Assembly (NCBI GenBank): GCA_036802685.1
Contig: DAIRVS010000058.1
Span: 1 to 23,875, forward strand
From: HGW-17 sp938004375
GTDB taxonomy: Bacteria > Myxococcota_A > Polyangia > HGW-17
Direction of reading: 5' to 3'
Length of the DNA stretch: 23,875 nucleotides
The position numbers and the translations under genes are program-made. Each line of letters begins with the position of its first letter. Position 1 is the stretch's first letter. The notes under the pieces were generated by a model. It saw only the letters and a list, made by a program, of their open reading frames with translations, did no database searches and was not told the origin of the DNA. Positions 5,959 through 16,490 of this stretch are shown here, in pieces.

Positions 5959-8815
5959 GGATTTTCCTGAACATGTCCTTGTAGTGGTAGGGCTTGGCGA
6001 GGAAGGCGTCGGACAGGTGGAAGGCCTCCTCGGTCTGCCCGGGCAGGTGACCGCTGGTGAGCAGGATCGGCAACGCGGGGAACTCGGCGCGCAGGGCGGT
6101 CGCGAGTTCGAGGCCGGTCATCCGCGGCATGAGCACGTCGGCGAACACCAGATCCAGCGCCCCGTCGCGCTCGCGGACCAGCCGCAGGGCGGCCTCACCG
6201 TCCACGGCCGGGAACACCACGTGCCCGTGTCGCTCGAGGATGCGGCAGGCCAGCTGGAGCAGGCTGTCCTCGTCCTCGACCACCAGGATGCGCAGCCGGG
6301 GCAGCGCGGGAAGCTCGTCGGAGGAGACGAAGGACTTGTGCTCCGCCACGCGGCGGGTGGCCGGCAGGCGGATCTCGATCTCGGTGCCCCCCCCCACCAC
6401 GCTGTGCACCCCGATGGCGCCGCCGTGGTTGTGGACGATGCCCGCGACGGCGGCGAGCCCCAGACCGCGCCCGGTGAACTTCGTGGTGAAAAAGGGCTCG
6501 AAGATGCGCGGCAGCACGTCGGCGGGGATCCCCGCGCCGTTGTCCCGGACCGTCAGCACCACGTACTCGCCCGCGGGGGGGAGCTCGCGGTAGACGCAGC
6601 CCTGCATCTGCTCCCGGGTGAATTCGGCGCGGGTCAGGCAAACGCGGATCAGGCCGTCGCGCCGATCGATGGCCTCCATGGCGTTGATGACCAGGTTCAG
6701 GACGATCTGCTGGATCTGGGTGGGATCTCCGAGCACGGCGGGCAGCCCGGGGGCGACCTCCAGTTCGACCCGCGCCCGGGAGGACGTGGCCGCCTTGAGG
6801 ACCTTCTCCATGTTCTCGAGGACCGGACCGAGTTGGAAGGGGCGCACCGACAGGGTGGACTTGCCCGCGTAGGCCAGCATCTGGCGGGCCAGCTCGGTGG
6901 CCAGGCGGGCGCTCTCGAGGATGGCGTCCAGGCTCTCGGCGAGCCGCGGCTGGGGCCGGCCCTCCATCTGGATCAGGTGGACGTTCCCCACGATGCTCGT
7001 GATGAGGTTGTTGAAGTCGTGAGCCACGCCGCCGGCCAGGTTGGCCAGCCCCTCCCAGCGCTGGGACTCGCTCAGGCGGGCCTCCACGCGGCGCTCGAGC
7101 TCCCGCCGGCGCAGCTCCTCGGTGCGGTCGCGCACGATCACCTGCAACAGGGGACCTTCGCCCAGTTTCAGCGGCGACAGGTGCACCTCGGTGTGCAGCA
7201 CGTCCCCCGTGGCCGTGCGGTGATCCCACTCGAAGGCCTGGGTCACGCCCTCGCGGGCCGCCGCCATCCGGGCCAGGGCGCCCCCACGGGAGGAGGCGCC
7301 GTCGGCCTGGCGCTCGGGGGAGAAGTCCCAGGGCGCCTTGCCCAGGATCTCGTCCTTGGACAGCCCCAGCAGCCGGCAGGCCGCCGAGTTGCAGTCGACG
7401 AAACTGTCCGCCAGCAGGAAATAGGCGTCGGCGGACTCCTCGAACAGCGCGCGATACTTGCGCTCGGAGTCGGCCAGCACCTGCGCGCTCTCCCCGGTCT
7501 TGCGCATGTAGAGGAACACGCCCAAAATCAGCAGGCACCCCAGCCACATGACGCTGAGGGCGGCCAGGCGGGAGCGGTGGAGCATCTGCGCCCAGTCCCG
7601 GGCGTCGATGTCCATGCCCAGGACGGCGACGACCCCGTTCCCGTCGGAGATGGGGACCAGGCCGGACACCCAGAGGCCCCAAGCGTCCGGCAGAGGCCCC
7701 TCGGTGCTCTCCTTTCCATGGACGAACACGTCGCGCAGGGTGTCGGAGACCGCCTCGTAGACCTGCCCCGGCGGGGAGGCATCCGGGCTGCCGGCGGGCT
7801 CGGAGTCGGCGAAGAAGAAGACCCGGCCGCCCCGCATCCCCATGAGGTAGATGAAGCGGCTCCCCGGGTTCGCGCGGCGCAGGTCCGCCAGTTGGCCCTT
7901 GATGCGCTGGTAGGACAGGTGATTCACGTCCTCGGGAGCGCCGGCGAGGAGCTGGATCTCCCGGGCCGAGAAGGCCAGCGCCCCGTTGCGGATCGCCTGC
8001 AGGATGCGCCCCCGCTCGTCGGCGTCGCGCCGCTGCTGGGCGCGCCCCATGAACAACCAGCCGCCCCCGATGATCAACAGCGAGGCCAGCATGGCCACCC
8101 GGAAATGCAGCCGCACCGGGCGCGCCAGCAGCCCGAGCCCGGGATCCGCCCGGAGCGCGCGGCGGGAGTCCAGGTGCATCAGGAACATGGCCAGGACGAG
8201 GGCGGTCAGCTCGACGAACTCGGGGACCAGGTGGGCGCGCGTGAAGGCGCCATGGATCACGGCGCCCCAGCCTCCCTCGAGGACCGGGAACGGGGCGACC
8301 CCGTTGAGCAGGATCGTGGAGAGGATCAGGCTCAGCGCCACGCGCCACAGGACCGGGTGACCCCCGGCGGGGACGAAGCGCCGCAAGAGGCCGACCCCGC
8401 CCAGGATCAGGGCGAGGGCGCCTCCGACGAGGTGGGCGGTCAGATGGAAGGCCCGCGCGCCCAGAAACGCCGTGGCCGGCAGCAGGACGAAAGGCGCGAG
8501 GGGGAGCCAGCGCAGCCAGGGAAGCGCCGTCTCGGGGACGAAGGCCCGCCAGCCGGCCATGGCGAGACAGGCCGAAGCGAGGATGGACGTGGCGGCGAGG
8601 AGTCCGGTGTAGGCCGCGCCCGGCGGAAAACTGAGGGTGATCATGTGCAGCCAGGCGTGGACCGCGGAGGCCCCTAGGAAGGCCAGGAAGCAGCGGGCCT
8701 GGGACGCGATGGGGAAGCGGCGGACACTCCAGTGCAGGAAGACCGCCATCAGCAGGAAGACGAACCCCTGCAGGAAGAACGTCAGATCCGGGGCCGGCGG
8801 GAAGAACGGACTCAC
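5936..8815 (-). CDS. Hybrid sensor histidine kinase: multi-TM, Cache, PAS, HisKA, HATPase, REC
   Basis: 959 aa, starting at GTG 8815. It overlaps the exbD stop in a GTGA and has GGAGGG upstream. Seven hydrophobic segments lie at about 11-29, 40-60, 68-90, 100-120, 123-143, 154-174 and 198-216. TM8 (about 238-257) and TM9 (about 417-437) flank an extracytoplasmic Cache-like sensor (WGLWVSGLVPISD, VVAVLGMDIDARDW). A PAS domain follows (about 449-570). The HisKA has phospho-acceptor H599 in GVAHDFNNL; the HATPase has N711 (N box), DNGAGIP (758-764), EPFFTTK and GRGLGLA. The C-terminal receiver has an E847/D848 acidic pocket, phospho-acceptor D893 (FADVLMPRMTG), T920 and K941. No DNA-binding output is present, so phosphate must pass to a partner encoded elsewhere or the receiver regulates the kinase. 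Ligand unknown. Confidence 0.93.
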   Translation of the reverse strand: MSPFFPPAPDLTFFLQGFVFLLMAVFLHWSVRRFPIASQARCFLAFLGASAVHAWLHMITLSFPPGAAYTGLLAATSILASACLAMAGWRAFVPETALPWLRWLPLAPFVLLPATAFLGARAFHLTAHLVGGALALILGGVGLLRRFVPAGGHPVLWRVALSLILSTILLNGVAPFPVLEGGWGAVIHGAFTRAHLVPEFVELTALVLAMFLMHLDSRRALRADPGLGLLARPVRLHFRVAMLASLLIIGGGWLFMGRAQQRRDADERGRILQAIRNGALAFSAREIQLLAGAPEDVNHLSYQRIKGQLADLRRANPGSRFIYLMGMRGGRVFFFADSEPAGSPDASPPGQVYEAVSDTLRDVFVHGKESTEGPLPDAWGLWVSGLVPISDGNGVVAVLGMDIDARDWAQMLHRSRLAALSVMWLGCLLILGVFLYMRKTGESAQVLADSERKYRALFEESADAYFLLADSFVDCNSAACRLLGLSKDEILGKAPWDFSPERQADGASSRGGALARMAAAREGVTQAFEWDHRTATGDVLHTEVHLSPLKLGEGPLLQVIVRDRTEELRRRELERRVEARLSESQRWEGLANLAGGVAHDFNNLITSIVGNVHLIQMEGRPQPRLAESLDAILESARLATELARQMLAYAGKSTLSVRPFQLGPVLENMEKVLKAATSSRARVELEVAPGLPAVLGDPTQIQQIVLNLVINAMEAIDRRDGLIRVCLTRAEFTREQMQGCVYRELPPAGEYVVLTVRDNGAGIPADVLPRIFEPFFTTKFTGRGLGLAAVAGIVHNHGGAIGVHSVVGGGTEIEIRLPATRRVAEHKSFVSSDELPALPRLRILVVEDEDSLLQLACRILERHGHVVFPAVDGEAALRLVRERDGALDLVFADVLMPRMTGLELATALRAEFPALPILLTSGHLPGQTEEAFHLSDAFLAKPYHYKDMFRKIHEILEKR

Positions 8816-9240
8816 GGCGGCCCTCCGCCGGGTTCCCGGGGACTCGTGGCCACGTGCAGGGAGAGCCCGGCGCCGCTGGCGGCCTCGAGAATGGCCACGA
8901 ACAGGTCGTAGCGCGAGGCGCGGTCACCGCGCAGGACGACGCGGGCCTGCGGATCCTCGGCGGCCAGGCGGCGGAGCCGGTCCTCGAGGCCCTGCAGGTC
9001 GACGCTCGCGCTCTCGTAGTGGATGGTCCCGTCGGCCTTCAGGACCACGGTGACCTCCCGGGCGGGAGCCTGACGGGAGGCCGAAGCGGCGGCCGGCAAC
9101 TCCACGTCGAGGGTGGGATCGGGCGCCGGCGCGGCGGTGAGCAGGAAGAACAGCAGCAGCAGGAAGACGATGTCGATCAAGGGCGTGAGGTCGATGACGG
9201 CCCCGGTCCATCTGGAGCGAGCGCCGGTGCGGAACCTCAC
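8812..9240 (-). CDS. exbD: ExbD/TolR-type biopolymer transport protein
   Basis: 142 aa, starting at GTG 9240. That start overlaps the exbB stop in a GTGA and has GGAGG about 8 nt upstream inside exbB. A longer in-frame extension exists but would lie within exbB and lacks support. A short basic N-terminus is followed by IDLTPLIDIVFLLLLFFLL, the family's single TM. D23 is the conserved Asp that carries protons in ExbD/TolR/MotB-like units. The periplasmic domain (about 45-142) has the EVTVVLKADGTIHYE strand and RVVLRGDRASRYDLFVAIL, typical of ExbD/TolR. With ExbB it should form a proton-driven inner-membrane motor. No TonB is encoded nearby, so the driven partner is unknown. Confidence 0.92.
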   Translation of the reverse strand: MRFRTGARSRWTGAVIDLTPLIDIVFLLLLFFLLTAAPAPDPTLDVELPAAASASRQAPAREVTVVLKADGTIHYESASVDLQGLEDRLRRLAAEDPQARVVLRGDRASRYDLFVAILEAASGAGLSLHVATSPREPGGGPP

Positions 9241-9941
9241 TTCTCGCCCTCCGGCCGTCCGTCCTGGCCCTCGCACAGGAGATCGCCGAACTCCTGCGAG
9301 GCGGATCCTGACCTTCCGGCCTGGCCCGCGCACAGGAGATCGCAGAATTCCTGCGCGTCGGTCTCGAGCCGGCTCACGAGCGTGTCCGCGCGCCCGGCGA
9401 GGAGCCGGTAGGCGAGGTAGAGCGGGATGCCCACCGAGAGGCCGGCGGCCGTGGTGACCAGGGCCTCCCAGATGCCCGAGGCCAGGGACGCCGGGTTCAC
9501 GCCGCGCACCCCCGCCTCGGTCATGACCTGACGGAACACGGAGATCATGCCCGTGACCGTCCCCAGGAGCCCGAGCAGCGGAGAGACGGCGGCCAGCACG
9601 CCGATGGTCTCGATGTGGCGACCGATGACCTGGGCCTCGCGCCGGCCCCGCTCCTCGACCCGGGCCCTCAGTTCGGATGAGGGCAGATGCGCGCGCTCCA
9701 AGGCGGCGTGGAGCAACCGACCCAAGGAACTGGGGTCGCCTGCCACGAGCAGGTCGGCCTCGCCGGCCCCCTTTCTGGTCAGGCGGTCCCGCACGCGTTC
9801 GAGCAGCCCGGGGGGGCTGATTCGTTGCTCCCGCAGGGCCCAGACGCGCTCGAGGACCACGGCCACCCCGAGCAGGGAGGCCAGCCCGATGGGCACCATG
9901 ATGATGCCGCCCTTGACGAGGAGGTCGAAGAGCTCAGCCAT
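9237..9941 (-). CDS. exbB: MotA/TolQ/ExbB-type proton channel protein
   Basis: 234 aa, ATG at 9941, only 10 nt after the stop of the propeller lipoprotein gene and with no strong ribosome-binding site. That fits coupling to upstream translation. Three TM segments lie at about 8-32, 110-137 and 157-181. The second contains SPLLGLLGTVTGMISVF, the hallmark of the MotA/TolQ/ExbB domain, and the third contains ALVTTAAGLSVGIPLYLAY. It forms the pentameric stator around an ExbD dimer. Unusually, the cytoplasmic tail has a 19-residue tandem duplication with cysteines (QEFCDLLCAGQAGR at 197-210 and QEFGDLLCEGQDGR at 216-229). TolQ is an alternative name, but without tolA, tolB or pal nearby the exact paralog is open. 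Confidence 0.92.
   Translation of the reverse strand: MAELFDLLVKGGIIMVPIGLASLLGVAVVLERVWALREQRISPPGLLERVRDRLTRKGAGEADLLVAGDPSSLGRLLHAALERAHLPSSELRARVEERGRREAQVIGRHIETIGVLAAVSPLLGLLGTVTGMISVFRQVMTEAGVRGVNPASLASGIWEALVTTAAGLSVGIPLYLAYRLLAGRADTLVSRLETDAQEFCDLLCAGQAGRSGSASQEFGDLLCEGQDGRPEGEK
9255..9353. repeat. 57-bp tandem duplication in the 3' end of exbB
   Basis: Bases 9312-9353 and 9255-9296 align without gaps at 37 of 42 positions, offset by exactly 57 bp (19 codons). They encode the two QEFxDLLCxGQxGR units of the ExbB tail. The 5 mismatches show that the duplication is not brand new. Confidence 0.85.
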
Positions 9942-9951
9942 GTGTGGGGGA

Positions 9952-11901
9952 TCACCGGGTCTTGAGGCGGACCAGCGAGAGCGCCTCGGGGTGCAGCACC
10001 CAGAGCGTGCCGTTGAGGTCGATCTTCATGTCGAGGACCTTGGGGTTGTGCAGGTACTTCTCGGCGTCGAGAGTCTCGGTGCGACCGTCACGCACGCGGT
10101 ACAGCGCGGAGCCGGCGGCGGCGTACATGGTGCCGGTCTGCGGATCCCGGGCCAGAGTGTAGGTGTGACCGGCGTCGGGCATGGGACCCTCGGTGCCGCA
10201 CAGCCAACGGGCGTCCTCGGTCTTGCGGACGCACACGCCCATGTCCGTGGCCAGCCAGACCTGGCCCGACGGCTCCACGAGGACGTCCTCGATGATGTCG
10301 GTGGGCAGCCCGTTGGTGGAGTTCGTGATTTCGAGGGTCTTTTTGGTGTCGTCACCGCGGAACAAGGTCACCAGGCCCTCGTTGGTGGCCAGGTAGCGGT
10401 TCTCGCCCCGCTTGTAGAGCGTCTTGACCGAGTCGGGGATCTGGGCCGGCTTGTTCTTGAGCGTGCGGTAGTTCTGGGGCGGGTTCACCTTCCCCTTCTC
10501 GAAGTTCACGATCTGGATGCCGTTGTACTGCGAGGAGGAGGTGGAGAGCCCCACCCACGCGATGTAGGGCTTGGTGTAGTGGGCGAAGCGGATGCGCACG
10601 TTGGGGTCGTTCGTCTCCAGCAGGATGGGGGTCTCGGTGCGGGGATTCCAGGTCCCCTCGCCGTTGCGCTCGAAGAAGCCCACCGTCCCCTGCCCGTTGC
10701 GGGCCACCGCCGTCAGGACCCCCTCGGGGGTGGTGACGAAGTAGGCCAGGCTCCAGCCGGGGTGGTCAGCCAGCGGGATCGGGGAGAAGCCCACGCCCTG
10801 CTCGTGCACGAAACTGTTCTTGCCGGCCGCGAAGTAGCAGCGCGTGGACCCGGGGACGCACTCGAGGGACATGCCCACAATGTTGGACGACACCAGATCG
10901 TCCGCGGTGTACTGCTGCATGTCGCTCTCAGTGTATCGGGTGACGCCCAGGGTCTCGGTGCCGATCCACAGGTTTCCGCCGGTCCGGTAGGCGGAGGTGA
11001 TGCGCATGGGCAGCGGCTTGCCGAAGGGCACGGCCTCGAGGCAGGGGGCGTTGCGGGTGCGGTTGACAAACCTGTCGCGGGCGCCCTTGGTGCAGGGCAC
11101 CGCCGAGGCGACGGTCTGGCCGAAGTTCATGAGCACGTTGCCTTCGTACCGCTGGATCCAGGAGATGGGGCCGGGCGCGTCGTACACGAAGGACTTGCCG
11201 CCGCGGAAGAGCACGAACAGGGGCGCCTTGTCCGAGCCGAAGCCGGCCACCCACACGTCGTCCCCTTCCATGTCGATGGCGGTGACCTTCTGCAGCGGGG
11301 AGGCCTTGGGCGTGCAGGTGCCGTTCTCGCAGAAGAACAGGCCGTTGGCCTCGGTGCCCAGCCAGACGCCGCTCTCGGCGTTGGGCCGCAGGGCGGTGAC
11401 GTGGGCCTTGGACGAGTAGACCACCCAGCGTCCGAACACGTAGAAGGCCAGCCCGCGGGTGGTGCCCGCCCACACGGCGTCGCCGGCCACGGTGGCGGCC
11501 AGCGCGGTGGGCTCGCCCTCGACGGGGAGCGTCTGGTTCTGCCAGGAGCCGTTTGTCCACGAGGAGAGTCCCTTGGCGGTGGCGGCCCACACGGAGCCAC
11601 TGGTGGTGATGGTGAGCGCGTTGATGCGGTCGTCGGGCAGGCCGTCGCGGGAGGTGATGACCTGGTAGCGGTTCCCCTCGAGGGACCACTGTTGCAGGCC
11701 AAGATTGGTGCCCGCCCACAGGGTGTCCTCGGTGACCAGCAGACAGGTGATCTGGCGGGACTGGCTGTAATAGGACGCCTCGCCCCAGGGCATCTGGACG
11801 GCGCGGGTCACGTTGGGGACCAGTTTGAGCGGCTTGGGGGTCTCGGAGCAGGCCGCGAGGGAAAACAGGAGAATCGGGAGAAAACAGGCCAGTTTTTTCA
11901 T
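9952..11901 (-). CDS. Beta-propeller lipoprotein (two-component-regulator-propeller type)
   Basis: 649 aa from the ATG at 11901; an in-frame ATG at 11913 adds MDFV. The later start gives a classical lipoprotein signal (MKKLACFLPILLFSLAAC, C18 in LAAC) and a workable GGAG, whereas at 11913 the GGAG nearly touches the codon. The mature protein carries repeated 'GLP...I..l.....G.vW.aT..Gl' units (DGLPDDRINALTITTSGSVW, GLPTDIIEDVLVEPSGQVW, NLWIGTETLGVTRY). These match the periplasmic propeller repeats found in sensor kinases of Bacteroidota and others, here in a stand-alone lipoprotein. It is followed at 10 bp by exbB. Inferred role: extracytoplasmic ligand- or protein-binding partner for the ExbBD/kinase cluster. 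Confidence 0.8.
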   Translation of the reverse strand: MKKLACFLPILLFSLAACSETPKPLKLVPNVTRAVQMPWGEASYYSQSRQITCLLVTEDTLWAGTNLGLQQWSLEGNRYQVITSRDGLPDDRINALTITTSGSVWAATAKGLSSWTNGSWQNQTLPVEGEPTALAATVAGDAVWAGTTRGLAFYVFGRWVVYSSKAHVTALRPNAESGVWLGTEANGLFFCENGTCTPKASPLQKVTAIDMEGDDVWVAGFGSDKAPLFVLFRGGKSFVYDAPGPISWIQRYEGNVLMNFGQTVASAVPCTKGARDRFVNRTRNAPCLEAVPFGKPLPMRITSAYRTGGNLWIGTETLGVTRYTESDMQQYTADDLVSSNIVGMSLECVPGSTRCYFAAGKNSFVHEQGVGFSPIPLADHPGWSLAYFVTTPEGVLTAVARNGQGTVGFFERNGEGTWNPRTETPILLETNDPNVRIRFAHYTKPYIAWVGLSTSSSQYNGIQIVNFEKGKVNPPQNYRTLKNKPAQIPDSVKTLYKRGENRYLATNEGLVTLFRGDDTKKTLEITNSTNGLPTDIIEDVLVEPSGQVWLATDMGVCVRKTEDARWLCGTEGPMPDAGHTYTLARDPQTGTMYAAAGSALYRVRDGRTETLDAEKYLHNPKVLDMKIDLNGTLWVLHPEALSLVRLKTR

Positions 11902-11915
11902 CACGAAGTCCATCT

Positions 11916-11932
11916 CCGGCGGGCACCGCCGG
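11916..11932 (-). promoter_or_regulatory. Stable GC hairpin in the leader of the propeller lipoprotein gene
   Basis: CCGGCGG-TGC-CCGCCGG is a perfect 7-bp, all-GC stem with a 3-nt loop. It ends 2 nt before the ATG at 11913 and 14 nt before the ATG at 11901. The position supports use of 11901 and could limit ribosome access. Confidence 0.4.
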
Positions 11933-11942
11933 GTTTGGTCCC

Positions 11943-11971
11943 TTCTTACATGGAGCGGGGCTCCCCGTCAA
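11943..11971 (-). promoter_or_regulatory. Candidate promoter for the propeller-exbBD-kinase block
   Basis: On the minus strand: TTGACG (-35, 11966-11971, 5 of 6), 17-bp spacer, TAAGAA (-10, 11943-11948, 3 of 6 with T1 and A2 kept). It starts 3 bp after the stop of the 193-aa gene. The CGGGGAGCCCCG palindrome in the spacer could bind a regulator or weaken read-through from upstream. Confidence 0.35.
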
Positions 11972-11973
11972 CC

Positions 11974-12555
11974 TCAGATTGGAGAGTGTTCAATATTTCG
12001 CGCGCGCAAGGCCACGCGGGGGCCGAAGACCAGCGGCCGCGCGACGCCGCCTTCCATGGCGAGGAGGGTGACGCGCACGGCGAACACGTCCGCGGGCGCC
12101 AGGAAGGACAGCCGACCGTGCGGTGCCGGCAACACATAACGGTGCGAGAGCACGCCGGCGGTGCGCAGCCGCACCACCTCCGCCTCGAGGACGCCGCCCG
12201 GGGCCACCGCTCCCCCGGCGCGAAGGTCGACGCGGACCCATTCGTCCGCCACGGCCGTCAGCAAGCCGCCAGGCGCGTCCCCCACCCCGACCTCGAAGAG
12301 GACCACCGGACTCTCGGGCGCTCCTCCTTGGCCGTCCTCGGGGCCGGACTCGGGCTCCAGGACATATACGTCCTCGGCCTCGAGCCGGTCCACCGGCAAC
12401 CCCTGCGCCCGGTAGAGCGCCCGCATCTCCGGGTTCTCGAAGAGCATAGAGCGAACAATACGGGTGGCGCGGCACTCCACCTCATCGATGTCGGGGAGCT
12501 GCCCCGGGAGTGCGGCGAACTCGGCCATGAGATCATGAATGTCCATGGCAGCCAT
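11974..12555 (-). CDS. Protein of unknown function, 193 aa
   Basis: The longest form starts at ATG 12555, overlapping ribF by 23 bp; ATG 12546 (190 aa, 14-bp overlap) is an alternative, and neither has a strong ribosome-binding site. The N-terminal ~60 residues look helical and acidic (IHDLMAEFAALPGQLPDIDE, SMLFENPEMRALYRAQGLP). The rest is beta-rich with Gly/Ala/Val stretches (PVVLFEVGVGDAPGG, EWVRVDLRAGGAVAPGG, HRYVLPAPHGRLSFLAP). There is no signal peptide, TM segment or recognised catalytic motif, and the family is not recognised. The overlap with ribF makes co-expression with ribF and nrdJ likely. Confidence 0.65.
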   Translation of the reverse strand: MAAMDIHDLMAEFAALPGQLPDIDEVECRATRIVRSMLFENPEMRALYRAQGLPVDRLEAEDVYVLEPESGPEDGQGGAPESPVVLFEVGVGDAPGGLLTAVADEWVRVDLRAGGAVAPGGVLEAEVVRLRTAGVLSHRYVLPAPHGRLSFLAPADVFAVRVTLLAMEGGVARPLVFGPRVALRARNIEHSPI

Positions 12556-13488
12556 CCCCCGGCGCGCCCGAGGACCACAACAAGCCGGTCACCGCTTCCA
12601 CGTCCAGCCGGACCCGCTCGACGAGGGCCTCGCGGGAGTCGAACCGGACCTGCGGGCGCAGGTAATGATGCAGGGCAACGCTCACGGGGTGCCCGTAGAC
12701 GTCCCCGTCGAAGCCGATCAGGTGCGCCTCGAGGGCCCGGGGCAGGTCGTCCCCCAGGGTCTCCCGGCGTCCGATGGAGAACGCGCAGGGCACCGGGCGC
12801 GCACCCACCCGGGCCATCGCCGCGTAGACGCCGTCGGCCGGGAGCCACTGCCCGCAGCGCAGGTTGGCCGTGGGAAAGCCCAGTTGGCGCCCCCAGCCGA
12901 AGCCGCGCTCCACCTCGCCGTGGAGCACGTAGGGGCCGCCGAGCATGGCGTTGGCCGTCGCCAGGTCGCCCTGGGCGAGGGCGGCGCGGATGGTGCGGCT
13001 GTGCACGGGCCGGCCGGCGACCACCTCGAGGGGGAGCACGTCGAGCCGGGCGCCCAGGCGTCCGAGGCAGGCCGTCAGCAGCGCGATGTCGCCCTCGCGC
13101 CCGCTGCCGAAGTGGAAGTCCTCGCCCACGGCCACGCGCCGCACCCGCAGGTCGTCCACCAGGGCCGCGGCGAAGGCCGCCGCCGGCATCCGCGCGAGCT
13201 CGGCGGTGAACGGCAGGTTGGCCACGCCGTCCGCACCGGCCTCGAAGAGGCGCAGGAGCTTCCAGGGCTCGGGGGCCAGCGGACGGTAGTCCCCGCGGCC
13301 GAAGAAGGCCGCCGGGTGCGGGGTGAAGGTGACCGCCACCACCGGGCCGCCGGACCGCCGGGCGAAGGCGAACAGGGCCCGGTGCCCGACGTGGACGCCG
13401 TCGAAGTTGCCGATCACGGCGGTGACCGGCGCCAGCGCGCGGCCGGCGTCGATCAGCGAGGAGAAGACGAGGGGGGGGTGGACGTCGT

Positions 13489-13498
<10 letters not shown>
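12533..13498 (-). CDS. ribF: Bifunctional riboflavin kinase / FAD synthetase RibF
   Basis: 321 aa from a TTG start at 13498, overlapping the nrdJ stop by 10 bp with GGAG about 10 nt upstream; GTG 13525 is a possible longer start without such a site. The enzyme phosphorylates riboflavin to FMN and adenylates FMN to FAD. The N-terminal nucleotidyltransferase has GNFDGVHVGH (30-39), TFTPHPAAFF, FHFGSGREGD and HSRTIR (166-171). The C-terminal kinase has GRQLGFPTAN (203-212) with the PTAN Mg/ATP motif, GVYAAM, and E257 (EAHLIGFDGDVYG) as the likely catalytic Glu. The segment normally 'N.G..PT' reads SIGRRET, a local departure from the family. Length is normal (about 300-330). Confidence 0.92.
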
Positions 13499-16188
<2,690 letters not shown>

Positions 16189-16208
16189 GACGCCTCCTCG
16201 TGGGGTGT

Positions 16209-16224
16209 GTTCCCGAACGGGAAC
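16209..16224. promoter_or_regulatory. Perfect 16-bp palindrome in front of nrdJ (candidate operator)
   Basis: GTTCCCGAACGGGAAC is fully self-complementary apart from the central AA (7-bp arms). It ends about 20 bp upstream of the nrdJ ATG and just upstream of its ribosome-binding site. It could be an operator for a dimeric repressor or an RNA hairpin in the leader; GTTC/GAAC half-sites recall, but do not match, known LexA sites. Confidence 0.45.
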
Positions 16225-16417
16225 CGATAGTGCATAGAACAAATGCGGGGGAAGAAAAACCCCCTTCTTGAAAATGCCTGTCGGCGCGACGGGAAACGCT
16301 GTTTGCAAAGCGTCGCCTCCAGAACGGTTGACGTTTCGCTGAACCATGGAGTCCGGCTGTGTCGCCCTCCAAAGGTCTGAAATAATTCGGGAATTTCCGG
16401 GTTCCACCTCTCGTTGT

Positions 16418-16464
16418 CCGCCGCGCCGGGCGGGACCCTGGCCGCCACGCCAGGCGGGGCCTTG
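16418..16464. repeat. 24-bp-period tandem duplication in the divergent spacer
   Basis: Bases 16418-16440 and 16442-16464 (starting CCGCCGCGCC and CCGCCACGCC) match at 19 of 23 positions; all four differences are transitions. It lies directly upstream of the candidate promoter of the zinc-ribbon gene. Confidence 0.6.
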
Positions 16465-16490
16465 ATCTTCCCCTGGCGCTGCAATACAAG
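16462..16490 (+). promoter_or_regulatory. Candidate promoter for the zinc-ribbon gene
   Basis: TTGATC (16462-16467), 17-bp spacer, TACAAG (16485-16490); each hexamer matches 4 of 6. The leader to ATG 16555 would be about 58 nt. Confidence 0.4.

Noticed and set aside
5864..8677. A 937-codon plus-strand open frame antisense to the histidine kinase
   Set aside because: The kinase strand carries all expected motifs; the antisense product is a Gly/Gln/His/Arg-rich shadow.
9547..13209. A 1220-codon plus-strand open frame antisense to exbB, the propeller lipoprotein, the 193-aa gene and ribF
   Set aside because: It is low-complexity (Gly/Arg/Pro/Val/His-rich) with no family motif, and it mirrors well-supported genes. 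Long antisense open frames are normal at this GC content.
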